Source of the DNA: Anarhynchus alexandrinus
Lineage: Eukaryota; Chordata; Aves; Charadriiformes; Charadriidae
Assembly (NCBI GenBank): GCA_008711295.1
Contig: VUYV01000016.1
Span: forward strand, 4,058,383-4,122,382
Direction: 5' to 3'
DNA length: 64,000 bases
Of this stretch, positions 1-13,044 are shown one piece after another. Position numbers and translations under genes: made by a program. The stretch's first letter is position 1. Every line of letters begins with the position of its first letter. Below the pieces are notes generated by a model that was given only the letters and a program-made list of their open reading frames with translations, was not told where the DNA came from and did not search any database.

Positions 1-3000
1 CTCTCTGGAGATGGGCAATACTCATGCCATTGTTCAAGGGCAGCCCAGTTTGAATTCTGTTTTTTTTCTCAGGGTGATGCTAGGGATTGCTCATGGCAAC
101 TTCGCCGTTTCCAGTTTGCTCAGAAGATACATGCTGCCAGATGGGCATGTCAAGGGATGGGACAACTGTGTGAAACCATGAACTTCCCATTTGCCTGGCT
201 TATACAATCAGCAGCATACAGTTCATTTCTTGGAATGGTCATGTTTGCCTGGAGAGGGAATATAAAAAGTGTGAAAATACTGTAGGTTGCAAACTCTTCG
301 TTGTTGCTTTTCATGTTCTGACTATTTCAGTCCTGAATTACTTTTAAGCTCATTTTCCCTACTTGTTGTGGTTGTTTGAAGTGGAAAACCTTTCCATTAA
401 GGACTAAAAATCCTGTTCTAGTTGATGCTTTGCCCATTTGTGATTGTGCCAAAACCAGTATGACTTTTGATTTCTTCTGAGCATATGTCAGCTGGTGACC
501 CACCACACCTTCTCTTGTGTGGCCTATATAAACTGATGCCGACTAAAGCTTCAAAGAGTGACTTTCCTCCCTGTAGGACTCTACCTCACACTTATTTCCA
601 ATAAACTGACATCCTCTCAATTTTCCACAAGCAACGGTATAATTGAGCAGTAACCTCAGTGTATGAAAATCTGTGTGGCAGATGAAAAAAGCAGCATTAG
701 ACCAGAGGCAGCTGGAGTGCAGTCATGAAGCATAAAGAGCTCAGCTCCCATAGAATCTCTTTTATGAATATTTAGAATTTAAGAGAAAAAACTGCTCAGC
801 TGTTTGATGGAGGTGGAATTCTTATCAAACCAGGAAAGAGGGAGTGAGAGCTATTTGACTAAACAAATTGTTGTTCATCCAAAGAAGGGAGAATAGTTAG
901 CCTTCCCTGTGAAGAGGTCTGGTTAGATCATCCAACTGTGAACCCCCTGGGGTATTTCCATCTGAACAGTCAAATTTGTTTAGGCTGTTGAGGGAGAGGT
1001 ACCAGAAGATGCACTGTCCAGAAGACACAGGGAGTCCTCTGGATAGCAGAACAGACTGCTGCTATATTATAAAAAGGTATCTTTTGTTTCTTGCTGTCTT
1101 TATTACTTGAAATCGATGTTTAGCGTGTTTTTGTTAAATGTACCAGAACTTACCCAGCTGATACTTACATCAACTTTGCTGCTGCAAACTGATTGCACAA
1201 GATGTAGCTGATGTGCATAAGGCATCTTGGTAGACTGAAGCACAAGACTGCAATGGACCTACAGTCAGCACTTGCTCTAAAGTCCGTCCTTAGAAATGTT
1301 CAAGATTTCCCTTTGTACACCAAGGAGGTTGTTGTGGTTGCTGAGAAGCCGCACGTGTGGAGTAGAAATGATACCTGCTCTTTTCAGCTCAGCTGAGAAG
1401 TCCTAGAGAGCCAAAGTAGTTCCTAAGCCAAGAGTCACATGTGTGTGTCACCACTGCTGTTGCCCACAGAATTAGTTCCAGGTGGTTCTTTCCCCTTTTC
1501 CAATGAGGGGGCATTGCTTGTTTGCTTCTAAGAGGACCTTGGAGCAAACTAGAATATCCAGATGAAAATCAGGTGAGAATTGCCTTGGTTTAGGCTTACA
1601 TTTTCCAAGTCTATGTGGAAGTGCTTGCAATATTGATCAGTAAATCTTTTCAAGATGAGGCTCCGGGCAGTACTTTTGTGAATAATGATGGTGGAACCAG
1701 AGCCATAAAAGGCATTAAAATACGCTTCCTAAGTACACTTACCCCTGTGCCCGTCTATGGAATGTGATTTTGAAATGCCTCAAATTCACACTCACACAGA
1801 ATCTGTCACTGTTCCCTGTGACCTTGATCAGGAGCATTTCTTTTAATGCCTGTTGTGCTTCCAGATAAGCAGAGCACCACCCATTGACCCAGGCAGGTCA
1901 TTATCCTCTTCCTCTTTATCGGGAATCCTTCAGCCAATTAATCACGCACTGCTCTGCAATCTTGAGGCTCAATTATGCCTGGGCAAGTGTTGCTCAGCTG
2001 TTCCTCCTGCTACAGATGTGACATATCCTGAGATTAGCTCCGCTTCACAGAAGGTCACTGATTCAGTATCAGGCGCTAAGAAAAGCTGGGCTGTCTGGGA
2101 GGGAAGTGACACCATCTTAGAAGCATTTTATCACAAAGTAAGTGTAGATGTCTAAAAAATCCTGCTTGCCACCACCACATCACAGCAAGTCCTTTTCACT
2201 CACTGTTGCCTCTCATCCTGAGACAATTTACCAGTTTTTTCTAGATGGAGATGTCAGCAGACTAATAAACTGTTAGTAGTGCACCGATGACAGACAGTAG
2301 CTAGTTCTGCTTTTGGATAGTAGATAGCTTAACTCTGAATCCCTGTGAGAAACATGTTTTTTCCTATTTTGTGAAAACCCATATTACGGACATCAAATAG
2401 TTTATGTTTTTCTTTTCATTTTCCTATTGTTACTAGTTGCTTGGAATACTCCATGATGGACATGTTACGCGTGTGAAATAGTTTGGTAGTATTTTTGATT
2501 GTTCTAAAAATTCTGCCTTAGGTTTTTGGGGTTTTTGTCAGTGGCTGTGGCTTGACACACTTGCTTGTTTTCAGAGTGCCTGGGTCACAGTATGTTTTCT
2601 TTCCCCCAGAAGTACTATGGGGGAAACTATGAGCAAGTTCTACCTAGTCTTGGCAGCGTGATTCTGCGTTCGTGAGGTTGGTTTTTGTGACCATTTTCTT
2701 TTGAGTTACACAGAAACACAGGCAAACATTTAGTAGAGATGCTTGTAATTCTATAAAATTAGATTATCCTTTTAGAAAAAAATGGCCTTCCAATTTCTTT
2801 AAGCAGACCTTGTTAAAAAAAAATCTGAGTTTTGAATCTTTAAATGTGGTTCTTACTGTTTTTATTTAAAAAAAAAACCACCTCTTTTTTGAACAGCATA
2901 AGCAGATGCTGAATATGTAATTGTTTACTGTCAAAAATTGTTTACTATACAGAATAACTACCCTTTATCACTTTCAGACTTCAAGTAAATTTTCTTAGAA

Positions 3001-4300
3001 ACCCCTGCAGAATGAAAGCAGTATTTGCATTGCAGCTGTGGATGGTGCCACATAAAGTCAGTGAGCCGATAGGGTCTGCATCTGCATATCCCTGGCTGGG
3101 GGCTCTTTACACTCTGTTGTGAATACAGAGATATACAGGGAAGTTAAATAGCGTTTGGAGCTGTGTATGAACAACTTGATTTGATTGGGGCTGAAGCAGT
3201 TGTAAACACACAGCAGGGCTGTGTGTTAGCTTGCAGGGCTAAGCCTGCCGGTTTGAGAGCTGGAAAGCTTCTGTCTTAAAACACCCGGATACTCTGCACC
3301 TCATTTTCTTCAGACAGAGCTACTGCTGTTACTTCTCACATTGGCATCTAAATTTGCAGTCTTAACTAAAGCTGTTTGTGGTTTAGATATTGTACAGAAG
3401 GATAAGCAAGATAGCCTTTTTTTGGTAACAAGTTATTGGTCACCAGGCAAGGGAAAAGCGAAATGTGTTGTCCAAGGTTAATACAGCTAAGAAATAGCAG
3501 GACGATGAGAAAAACCCGAACTGCACTGCCTGCCATGACACCATTCAATGGATATTGGTGAATACATATAAACTGTTGTAATAGCATTGTGACTAGTATT
3601 CTCACATACAGCCTAACATTGCTGTTCTACATTGTCTTTTACGGGTTTAAATAAGGTTTAGAACAGATTTAAGTGGGCTCATTTCGAATGGGCTTTATTA
3701 CTCAGATTCTCACGTACGAGTTCTTACTGACTGGTAGATTCAGTTTGTGGATGAGTCCCACCATGCTAAGACACTGAAAATTACTCTTTCTTCAGAGAGT
3801 GTATTGCAATCTGAGTATATGGGTACATGAGTCTGATTTCATATATTTGTTGCTGCAAAAGTTATATTTGCATCTTATACAACTTAATTTGCATTTTCAA
3901 GATACAGCAAATGGAGACTGTGGAAAGGTATGAGTGTAGAAGGGGTCTTTTGCTTGAAAGTTGTTTTATTTTATTTTATTTCTCAAAATTACTTGATAAT
4001 ATTTAGGCTTGGCTGCTTTTTCAACAGTAAATACTGCAGATGTATTTATTTTAATTGCAATACTTCTATTATTTTGGCTGTCAGCAAAGTTGTTGGGAAG
4101 CAAGCTAAACTGAACTCTTAATGAGAATAAATAGTTGCCTAATTTTATCTTAAAAGCCACCTAATTAAAAAGATGTTCAGGAGGGAAACTGGACACAAAT
4201 GCTGTAGTTCTTCATGAAAATATTTGGCAAAGGAAGAAAGCACTGCAGTCTGCGAGGGTAACAAACACAGAGCTCCCTGACGGCATTGCCAGAAGGCCTG
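1..4300. other. Noncoding unique DNA, no gene recognised
   Basis: I see no gene, RNA gene or clear repeat here. Stop codons are frequent in all frames and the longest open frame is about 100 codons (1853-2155, plus) with no recognisable domain. The sequence is AT-biased with short A and T runs, for example near 2814-2823 and 2868-2877. An octamer-type motif ATTTGCAT lies at 3023-3030, but an 8-mer of this kind is expected by chance. It could be intronic or intergenic; nothing visible decides between them. Confidence 0.6.
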
Positions 4301-4304
4301 TGGC

Positions 4305-4376
4305 TGAAGGGTGGTGCAGCGGTGATGGACTAGAGGCTGAGGAACCGGATTGAGACTATGACTTCCAGGTATCCCC
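4305..4376 (+). repeat. Possible MIR-type SINE head, very degraded
   Basis: The stretch reads like the 5' tRNA-derived part of a MIR element in sense orientation: a GTGGTGCAGCGGT-like start, a 'gactagaggctgaggaacc' middle and an 'accggattgagac' segment where the B-box region would lie. Similarity is partial and has gaps. It could be chance resemblance, because only about 70 bases are involved and neither the core nor the 3' end follows. Confidence 0.22.
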
Positions 4377-4379
4377 ATT

Positions 4380-5915
4380 GTGTTGTGCTATGTGCATTTG
4401 CCTTACGTTGTGGGCTTTCAGTGCAGGATGTGATCCCAGCAAAAGCTGCAAAATGGTGTCTGATGCTGTGCTTTACTGAGTAGGCTGTGAGCTAGGTATC
4501 ACCTTCTGCCATGCCTTCTCAACACAACAGCCAGGCTTAGTTACATGCCTCTTGCTCACCTTGTAGTGTGTGTAGCGTTAAAGCCTCACATGGAGGGGAG
4601 AATATAGACCGCTTTTTTTTCTGCAGTTTAGAGCTCTCCAACCTTCCCCTCAGCCTTTTAAAAATAATCTAATGGGAACCTTGAACTCAAACACATCTCC
4701 AAAAAAACGAGTAAAGGTGGTCTCATCCTAAAGATGAAAGAGAGGATTAGAACTGGGGGGAACTGAAGTTTTTTTGGTGTTTTATAAATAAACTTCCAAT
4801 TTCCTATCACTTGCCACTTCATCTCTTGTGGGGTTAGTGCTGGACTCTGCTACTGCCTTTGCCAGACTTTCTACTTTCCATGCTGATCAGTCACAGGAGT
4901 GGAAAAGAAGCTGGAAAGATGAAAGGACCTATAGACTCCTAAAAAAGGCATAGGAATTTGCTAGGGATGCAGGTAGGAGTGGACTGAGCAATTCAGTTGG
5001 GGGCAGCTAATTTGCTATGTAGTCCCAATAGTCAAAGCTAAGAACAGAGCAGATATGACAGCTGGCTTCTAAGTATGAAGATGAAGGACGTGAAATTTTC
5101 CTGTCAAATAAAATATTTTTGTTCTCACTGACAGTTAACTATTAGATCATTTAGTAAAGACAAGAGAAGCTGCCTGAGGAATTCATGAGCAGTGTGTGTC
5201 TGTTACAGTGATTGTCTAGTACAGCAGGAGTTAGTGGATATTGATGCAAGAGCTCTCTTCTGGGCTTCTTTGTAGAAAGGACACCTATCCACAAGCAGGA
5301 GAAATTCTTGGAAACCTTGAATAATAAAAAGTTAAGCCTAGCTTTTACAGCTCTTCATTTTGCTACCAGTATATTCAAGTTATTTGAAAGGGATCTCTGC
5401 TATTGCTGAAAAGCACAAGAAATTTTTGTCTGCGTATTCAGAGCTGGATTAAAATTTGCCACACTCCTTTCAAGGTTGCAATATTTATAAACAATTCTTA
5501 AAAGTTAAAAATAAAAAAACCTCTTTCTCAGCTTTGGCCCCAAACCTTTTAAACTTTGTGGCTAGGAATCAAAATATTTGGCATATAATGTGAACGGGAT
5601 TATGTAGTACTGTTTCTCCAGTGTTGGATCTCCAGTGCCGTGTCTCTGCTGCTCTGCTGAGGTCTTGGCAAAATGAAGAAACACTGAATGAAGTTTATGG
5701 CCAAATTGTATCAACTTTGTCTAAAAGCATGTCCTTTTATTTTATTACCATGTATTCTAAAAGGATCACTTCCTGCTTGGAAAAAATTAAATCTTTTTCT
5801 TGTTTTCAACAACCAGTTTTAAAATACAACTTTACTTACAGTCTTGAGCATTATGGTTCATTATTAAAACTAAGTAATATGCTTTAACATGTCTCAAATT
5901 GAAAACTAAACATCA
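4380..5915. other. Noncoding unique DNA
   Basis: No gene or confident repeat is visible. Composition is AT-rich, with A runs in 5470-5520. The open frame at 5621-5887 (plus, 88 codons) has no recognisable motif and no clear splice signals around it, so I treat it as chance. Confidence 0.55.
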
Positions 5916-5917
5916 CC

Positions 5918-6012
5918 AGCCACCTTTTACAGGTAGAGATATGGAGGTGCAGAAGTATCAAGCAAGTCATCCAGGATCACCCTGTAGCTCAGCAGTAGAC
6001 TCAGAAATAAAC
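5918..6012 (-). repeat. Probable MIR-type SINE relic
   Basis: Read on the plus strand the order of signals matches an antisense MIR: 'ccttttacaggtagagat' (from the ttttacagatgaggaaa segment), 'gcaagtcatccaggatcac' (from gacttgcccaaggtcac) and 'ctgtagctcagcagtagac' (from the agctagtaagtggcagag segment). Several substitutions and small gaps separate the matches, as expected for an element older than birds. Spacing of the blocks agrees with the family, which is the main support. Confidence 0.45.
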
Positions 6013-6737
6013 CCCATGTTTCTCTGCTTAGTCGAAGGAGCATCACCTTCTTTGGGGTCACTTAAAATTTGGTTGAATTATAAACTATATTGTTAGTGAC
6101 TGGGTGGATGAGAAGATTAACAACTCTGGTATTGGCCAGGAAAAATATTTGTGTTCAGACTCTTATTATCTAAGAGTTGTGACTGGATGTGATTTAGCAT
6201 AGGGACTTTGCTAAGTTAGGAAAAGAAAGACAAACATTGGGGTATCTGGTAAGTAATCATAAACTGTAATAAGGTGAAAATATTTTGGTCAAATGTAAAA
6301 ACAAAACCGAGAGCCTGAACTTATAATGAGTTCTGGCCATGAGATGAAATAGGGCTCTAAACATGGAGTGCTACGGCCAGTTAAAGTCACTGCAAATGTG
6401 TCTGTCAATTTAAGGAATATTGAATCCTATAAATGGTCCTGTAAATATCTATACTGTCATCTTCTGCAAAATCTTCTCGTTCCTATGTCCTACTTTTCTT
6501 TTCCTTTTTTCCCCTAAAAAATTATGGACTCTGGTGGTGGTGGTTGTATTTTACCTTTCTCAACTTCTTTGGTTCTGGATGGATGTAGTCAGGATTTCAC
6601 GAGATTTTAGATTAAGGTCCCGTGAGCAAATGCCAGCATGCATGTAAGCACTGCTGTATGCTTTTCTCCTGCTCTAATTTATTACCTTGCAGCATCTGAA
6701 TACAGAGGAAATTAGAGATTCAGATTTGTAGTTCTCA

Positions 6738-6786
6738 AAGAAAAAAAAAAAGGAAAGAAAGAAAAAAGAGAAAGAAAGGGGGAAGG
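6738..6786. repeat. Purine-only tract (A/G microsatellite)
   Basis: About 48 consecutive purines, beginning with an A run and continuing as GAAA and AGAAA units, ending in GGGGGAAGG. Such homopurine runs are common simple-sequence DNA in vertebrate noncoding regions and are polymorphic in length. A shorter A/G tract of the same kind occurs at about 8279-8306. Confidence 0.9.
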
Positions 6787-7622
6787 ATCCCACCAAAATT
6801 GCTTTGTGATTCACTGTGGGGTCGTGACCCCATCCCACTGAGACTGCTGTTCCAAAGTAGTAACTCGGTAGCTAGAGTTTTTTAAAGTGGTTGTTGATTG
6901 GCTTAGCTGTAAGAAAATCACATTTCCCTGAAACTCTTAGGGATACTTTAAATGGGTGGATTATCCAGCTGCCTGATTAGAAGTTTGGGTTATGTAAACA
7001 CTGAGTGTTTAGATTTAGGCTTTTCAGTTGAAGTCCAGGCAGCTGTTTGCACTTAACTCCATCAAGAAGCCCAGTTAATCAAAGAGCAGGAAGGATTTTT
7101 TACCTCCTTAAACCTGTGTCATTATTTCTGCTGTCCAAACTCTTTGGAGTTAGGTTTGTGGCAATGTAGAACAAGATATTTTGGATGTTCCGCTGAGGAA
7201 ACAGGAAAAAATGGATGGGGTTTTGCTTAGTGAGATGTTGTGCACTGTGGATTTTTCCCCATTTGCTGTGACGTAATAATTTCTCCAGTCAAAACTGCAT
7301 CCAGCCTCTAATTGGAACCAGTTTGTGCCTTTAAAGCTATGGATCATAGTGGTGATCTGTATTGTTGTCTGATCTTATTTAATAGCTTCTCCGCATATTT
7401 GTGTATTTGAGGGATCAGCTTACTTTCGTGTCCTCAGTGGATGAGTAGTCTCTGGCAGAGATCTGCCCATGACCAGGGGTGCAAGACATCTTTCCACACA
7501 TAGATCTTTATGTCCATATTCTGTAGTTGATGTAGTAGAAAAAAGTAGATGACTTTTCATGGCCTTGGTCTTGGTGCTTTTACACTGCAAGGAACCTATG
7601 CCCTGCTCCTTCTCGTGGTGTG

Positions 7623-7637
7623 TTTTTTTTTTTTTTT
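7623..7637. repeat. Poly-T run (15 T)
   Basis: An uninterrupted run of about 15 T. It has no flanking SINE or LINE sequence that I recognise, so it need not be a retroposon tail. It lies inside two overlapping plus-strand open frames and explains their runs of phenylalanine. Confidence 0.9.
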
Positions 7638-8879
7638 GGACCAGCTCCAGGGAGTCCCATTGGGGCACTAATATGCCCCGAGTTTTTTGCATGTTGGGAC
7701 ATATGGTATGTGCTACATTTGCTCGTGGTGTCCTCAGACAGACAGAGAAACATTGGTAGACAAGTAGATGAGAGAGGGAGAGCGTACTCTGGGGAGCTGG
7801 GAGCTGTCAGTCAGGCCCCAAAAGAACACAGGGGACTGGAGAGAGTCAGTGGGGCAAAATTTGCTGCAGCTCAGAAGGCTGCTGAAGCCAAGGAAGAATA
7901 GAGACAGGGAGTTACAGTTATAGCTCTTAAATCAGAAGTTATACGTCCTTTTCTGTCATCTTCTACTTGCCTTGAGTTTTCACTATGAAAAAAATTAGTT
8001 GCTGCCGAAGTCAAACTTGACTGTTTGAGTCTTACATGGGGAGCTTCTTAGAACAGAAGGTTGAGGCAGATCCACCTCAAAGCTCTAGCTTGCTCATGTC
8101 ACTCTCCTAAATGCAGACCATTTCCAACCATCAGGACCTATCAACCCTTTTTACACCAGATTTTTTTTAGGGAATTCTTGATAGTGTGAATAGATACCAC
8201 AGCAGAGTAACTAGCTTAACACTTCAGTATCCAAGCAACTGAAAGAGTCTTTGTGTAGCAAAGAAACAGTCTTTTCCAGAAAAAAGAAAAGAAAAGAAAA
8301 AGAAACTTCTAAAAAATTGGTTTTATTTTTGTGTGTTCTGTTTTAACCCCTACCAATTTGGAAATTTCAGGAGAAAAACACCCAAACAAAACTTCTTGTG
8401 AAACAGCTTCTCTCAGTGGTTATCTCTTTATGTTCCACTTCTGGCTGTTGTAATTATGATTTTGCTTTTAAGTTATGAGTCACCATTATTAATTGTTGAT
8501 TTGTATTTCTGACATTTTTCTTTGTTTTCTAAATCTAGAGATATCCAGAGGCAAACAACAAGCACTTTAACATGCATCTCTGTCAGCATGTGTACTTGTG
8601 ATTAGCTAGAAATAATTTATGCTTACTTGATATCAGTAAGAGATGCGTCCTTGTATGTATGCTTACAGTTGTACTGTATGCTACCCAAACAATATATAAT
8701 ACAGTATGAATTTGTAAAGAACTAAACCAAGTTTAGCTTTGACAAGCAAAACATATTAAAATCTAAAGTCATCTTCTCCATATCTTTGAAATTGGCAGCT
8801 ATTATGTAGTTCTAATCGTGACGGTGTCACCAGTGAACTCTCATGGTGCTGTTAACACTCAAGTGATACTACTTGCATT

Positions 8880-9250
8880 GTACTGATCTGAAGCCGTCGA
8901 GGGCCCAGCTGTGATCTTTTATGGCCAAACAGGAAACACCCAGAGAACTGTGGTTTAATAGGGTAGGCGTTTTCCTAGCTGTTTACTGGATAATAAATCC
9001 AAGACCTATAATTCCAGCCTGAATTACTAATCAGTGTGATATTGTAATTACAGAAAATATTTTTGAGAATGTTATTGCTAAATATTGATTTGCTTTTAAT
9101 CGATAAAACAAACCTTAAGTTATATTTTTATAACGTACATGGCTTTCCCTGTAATTAGGTCTAATACTTAGGATTTTGTTAACTAAGGAAATGTGTACCA
9201 AATTATCCTGAGGAAACCCTAATTAATGTGGGGATTATTCTGTCTTGTGC
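8880..9250. promoter_or_regulatory. Candidate conserved noncoding element, homeodomain-motif rich
   Basis: This stretch has no usable open frame but a high density of TAAT/ATTA cores, including 'tgtaattacag' near 9044, 'tgtaattagg' near 9151 and 'cctaattaatg' near 9219, plus an ATCGATAA motif near 9100. Clusters of such cores are typical of developmental enhancers in vertebrates, yet they also arise in plain AT-rich DNA. No conservation can be measured here, so the enhancer reading is an inference only. Confidence 0.25.
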
Positions 9251-9323
9251 ACTAAATGGTGCCTGGGGACAAATCTATTTCTCTAAGAATTAGAATAAAA
9301 CCTGCACAAATAATAAGCATACA

Positions 9324-9360
9324 ATTATTGATATAATATTATTGATATAATATCAATAAT
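9324..9360. repeat. 14-bp tandem duplication overlapping a hairpin
   Basis: The 14-mer 'attattgatataat' occurs twice head to tail at 9324-9337 and 9338-9351. The second copy also forms the left arm of an inverted repeat: 'attattgatat' at 9338-9348 pairs with 'atatcaataat' at 9350-9360 with one base between. The structure is A/T except for the GAT/ATC steps. Slippage is the simplest origin; no protein-binding role can be assigned. Confidence 0.9.
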
Positions 9361-9369
9361 ATTGAGATA

Positions 9370-10960
9370 CAAAAGTCAGCAAATTACTCTGGTGAAAAAT
9401 TGGCATATCTCTGCTGACATTTAGTAATGTCATCTAATATCGAGCTATTGATTGATATTTTTGGGCAATTTAAACTGATCAGATGGTCCTGACAGGAAGG
9501 TCAGACAGTTGAATGATCTTTTTATGTTTTTCTTCCTTTTTTTCACATTGCTCTGAAGATGAACTTTACATGTGCCAATCTCTAAGGTGGCAGTTGGCTA
9601 TGAGGCTGTAGTCCTATGGACTGAAATGATATTGAGTTTTTGTCATTATTGTTCATATTGTTTATTTTCAGAGAAGCAGACATCTGGGTAGAATATAGTA
9701 TTGGCATAACCTTTGACATTTTCGCATGTATTTATACCTGTGCTTTTCCAGTAGCCTCTCTTGTTTCGCAAGCCTTGTCTATGAAAAGGAGCAGGCAGTG
9801 TTTCAGATACCTCCTCCCAGGTGATCCTGTGCTATTTACCATTACCAGATGTGGAGGGCTCTGGTGCCCCTTCTGTAAAGAATAAGGTAGTACTTGGGGC
9901 TTGTTTTTCTTACAGCATGCCACGCTAGAATAACATTATAAGGTACTGCCTGGTCTCCTGGGAAATGCTTCCACCTTCTACCTGTGATTAACGCACCAGG
10001 CCACATTATGTCACTATTGCTCCACGTTCAAATGCAGCTGAAGCAGCATTTGATGAGCAGCAGGGCAGGACACACTTTCCAGTTTGTTATAGACTTCAGA
10101 AATTCACCCTTCCAGAAATGGGATCTCAGAATTGGCCTTGAATGGCTACTTTTGGTGGGAACGTCTCTTTCAGTTGTTTACCAGCTGGGTGACTCTGCTT
10201 TCGAAATGCAGGAGATGCCTGGTCACTTGGGTTCCCTGGGTAATTATTTCCTTTTAGATTGTGCTCCTTTATGCTCTACTTCAGCTGGAAGTAGATGGAC
10301 TGAGGCATGATTTCATCAACATTCTCTCTTTTCCCTCCAGCTTTTGGGACAGCTGGATTAGCAGCCACCCAGCAAGCCAGTCCTCCCTCTCTGCAGTAAC
10401 GCTGTGGCCAATAAGTAAATGTCATGCTTGCCAAGATAAGGGTAATAAAATTTCATGCTTGAGGGCATAAGACAATCGTTGCAGAAGTCAAGCTGGAATT
10501 CCTCCCCAAACATGCTACAGCATTACACAGTTACCTCAGCCAACAGTTCTTGTGAGTTTTCCATGGCGTAGCTTCTCTTCACAAGGAAGGTCTGCTCAGA
10601 CAGTCTCTTCCCCACTTCTGTGTGCTGAATCTTCCTTGTAGCTGTTCTAGTGCTTACTTGTGCAAAAAAGTAAAGTTGGAAAAGTTGGGGGGTAGGCGGT
10701 ACCTCACCTTGATGCCAGTTGTGCTGTCGCTGCTTGCTGGTATCTGTTTATCATTGACATATGTGATGGGTTTTTCTTCTTCCCTTTGGAGACATGTCTA
10801 CATTGAAGTAGTTTCTGCAAAACTCCTACGGTTGTGATGCAGCTGCAAGGGTGGAAGTGTGAGTTTAAACCAGCTGCGGATGTTTTCACCCCCATATATT
10901 CTAGACTCTGCTTTATATCCAGGCTCGGTGGAAAAGGAATGCGTGCCAGAACATCTAGAG
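9370..10960. other. Noncoding unique DNA
   Basis: Several plus-strand open frames (9640-9885, 9984-10310, 10261-10470, 10622-10837) follow one another, but they are in different frames, lack recognisable motifs and are not joined by convincing splice signals. I treat them as chance frames. No repeat was recognised. Confidence 0.45.
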
Positions 10961-10966
10961 GTTTAA

Positions 10967-11043
10967 ATCATCAGCTGATATAAATGGGCATCATTCCATT
11001 GACCTCAGTGGAATGACACTGGTCTGTGCCAGCTCAGGAGTCT
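10967..11043. repeat. Palindromic MITE-like relic
   Basis: The segment has the layout of an old amniote palindromic repeat: 'atcatcagctgatataaat', an inner 'tcattccattga', a 2-base spacer, then 'tcagtggaatga' and a degraded mirror image ending in 'gccagctcaggagtc'. The inner arms (10991-11002 and 11005-11016) pair at 11 of 12 positions. Similar half-sites (CAGCTG..TAAAT, ATTGACCTCAGTGG) recur at 44,174, 53,110, 56,619 and 59,524. The structure suggests a nonautonomous DNA element or another foldback repeat; the family name is unknown to me. Confidence 0.6.
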
Positions 11044-12454
11044 CCGTGGTGGGGAGGGAAACTGGAGAAAAGTGACTGTGAGGCATATTTATTCATTTGA
11101 TTTAGCTTGTGAAGTAATGGGAAAATTTTCTTGAGCAACTTGAGTCTGGAAAAGGACTAGAGCGTCCACAGCCTCAGGTTAGGAATGTGGGCTCTCTGTG
11201 CGTGGCCCTGGAGAGGCACGTGCCACCATGCTGTGTGCTTTGAGCTGGGCAGTAGGAAGTGTGCAAGCCTGGCCTGCTGCAAAATGCTTCCCTCCATGGG
11301 CATTCAGAGGCAGGAGCCTTCCTCTGGAAATAGATGTTTTTAGTGGCCTTTTGATAAAAAGAAATGGATGTGAAATGGCACTTCCTTTTAGACAGTGCTG
11401 TAGTGGTTGGTACTCACTATTTTGCAAGTCCTGTGGTATCAGGGCAGTATCTTCTTGTTCACACAACCTGTATGGGAACCAGTATGTGAGAGATTTCTGC
11501 AGACGCCTGTAGGTGTCTGTAATGTAAAGCCACATCTGATGTAGCCTTTTCCCCGAGGTGGACCTTGCAGGGGGTTTTGTGAGTCTCAGACCCGTGGCCC
11601 TGGTTACTGCGAGCTAGCATGTGCCCCAGGCTGGTGCTATTAAGACACAAGACAATTTGAGGTCTGGTGAATGCTGTGTTTGCACAGTGAATCAGATTCA
11701 TCACAGAATTACTTAGCAGCGACAGTAGAAGAGAATCTATAATTATGATTCAGTGGGAAAATATACAGTGGTCAATAACCCACATAACTCTTACTTCTAT
11801 TTATGTGGTGAGCTCTAATATGAAATATCTACATATATTGGGTTTTCTCAGCGCACTTTGTTTAGTAATGTTAAAAGCACAGCTAATGTGAACTTTGGCT
11901 TTTCCCCTTCTGAAGGGAGAGGTGCTGCCATGCCCGATCTATGTGACAGACTGGAGTGAGAATGGCAATTGCTAAAGCCAAGTGGAGGTTCTCGACCCAG
12001 AAAGGTTGATCTCTCACTCTTAAGTTTTATTGTATTTTAGTAGCTGATTCACCTGTCACATCCATTGGCTTTGCTCAATTTTTGGGATAACTACCTGTGT
12101 CAATGGTAAAATGGGTTAGAATAATTAGACTAAAATAATTAGGATTATGCAAAGACATTGCTTTGCCCTCTGAATAGTTTGGATGTCGTCATCTATCTGA
12201 ACCAGAATCTCCTGCTGTCTTAGGCCCTTGGAGAGAGGGTGGGGACATGTATGGGCACCAGGGTCCTGCCGCATCCTGGGAAACACAGCAGAGCCTGGCT
12301 CAAAGGGGAGAACAGGGACATGAGGCAACTAAAGCAGAACTTCTCTTCAGCCAATGTTTGCAAACAGAGAGTTGAAATTTTGTCCAGAATAGTTCCATCA
12401 AAACTGAAAGCCAGTTCAACAGCCAACTGTTTTTTAAAAGCAAAAAACTGTTTT

Positions 12455-12467
12455 AAAAAAAAAAAAA
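12455..12467. repeat. Poly-A run (13 A)
   Basis: An uninterrupted run of 13 A. The sequence before it (from about 12,300) does not resemble a known SINE, and no target-site duplication is obvious, so a retroposed origin is unsupported. Confidence 0.85.
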
Positions 12468-13014
12468 GAGTTGTGTCATCTTTGCTTCTGCGTGATGTTT
12501 AGAGATAGCTGGAAAGATACTTTCAAGTGTGATTTCTGCTTTTTTTACATTACAAATACTTCATCCTTATATCCTCTGGCTTTGAAACACAGGCACAGGT
12601 TATACTTTTTATTTATATATATATTTACAAATATATATTTACACATAAATGTCAAGAGCTCTTGATAAAGTAACTGAAAGGAAAAAGACTCAAATCTTTA
12701 ATGGACCTCCTTTATCGGAAATGCTAACCATCCATGTCAATAAAAGTAAACCAAACCCAAAAGATTTTAAGTAAACTTTTCCTCGTAGTAGTTACATTAT
12801 CTGCATTTCAGTACTTCTACAGTCATTAGAGCTAACTTTAGCAGTAATTAAGCGAACTTCAATGTTAGGAAAAAAAAATCACATAAAATCTAAAAACAAC
12901 TCGAAGCAAATTTGAAATTTGAAACAAGAGCGTTCTCACCATCATTTGCAGATAATCTCTCAGATTTTAAACAAAATAAAAACTTTGTAATGAATCCAGT
13001 TCTTCTTCTGCAGC

Positions 13015-13044
13015 AAAAAAAAAAAAAAGCCCACTTCCCCCCCC
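13015..13044. repeat. Poly-A run followed by a C run
   Basis: Fourteen A at 13015-13028 are followed after a few bases by eight C at about 13037-13044. Both are length-unstable simple sequence and typical sites of sequencing error. Confidence 0.85.

Larger units (their letters stand above)
6013..8875. other. Noncoding unique DNA with simple repeats
   Basis: Apart from the purine tract and the poly-T run described separately, I see no feature. Open frames at 7420-7901 on both strands overlap each other and the poly-T run; none carries a recognisable domain. The 7740-7900 part is locally richer in G and A but has no CpG cluster. Confidence 0.5.
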
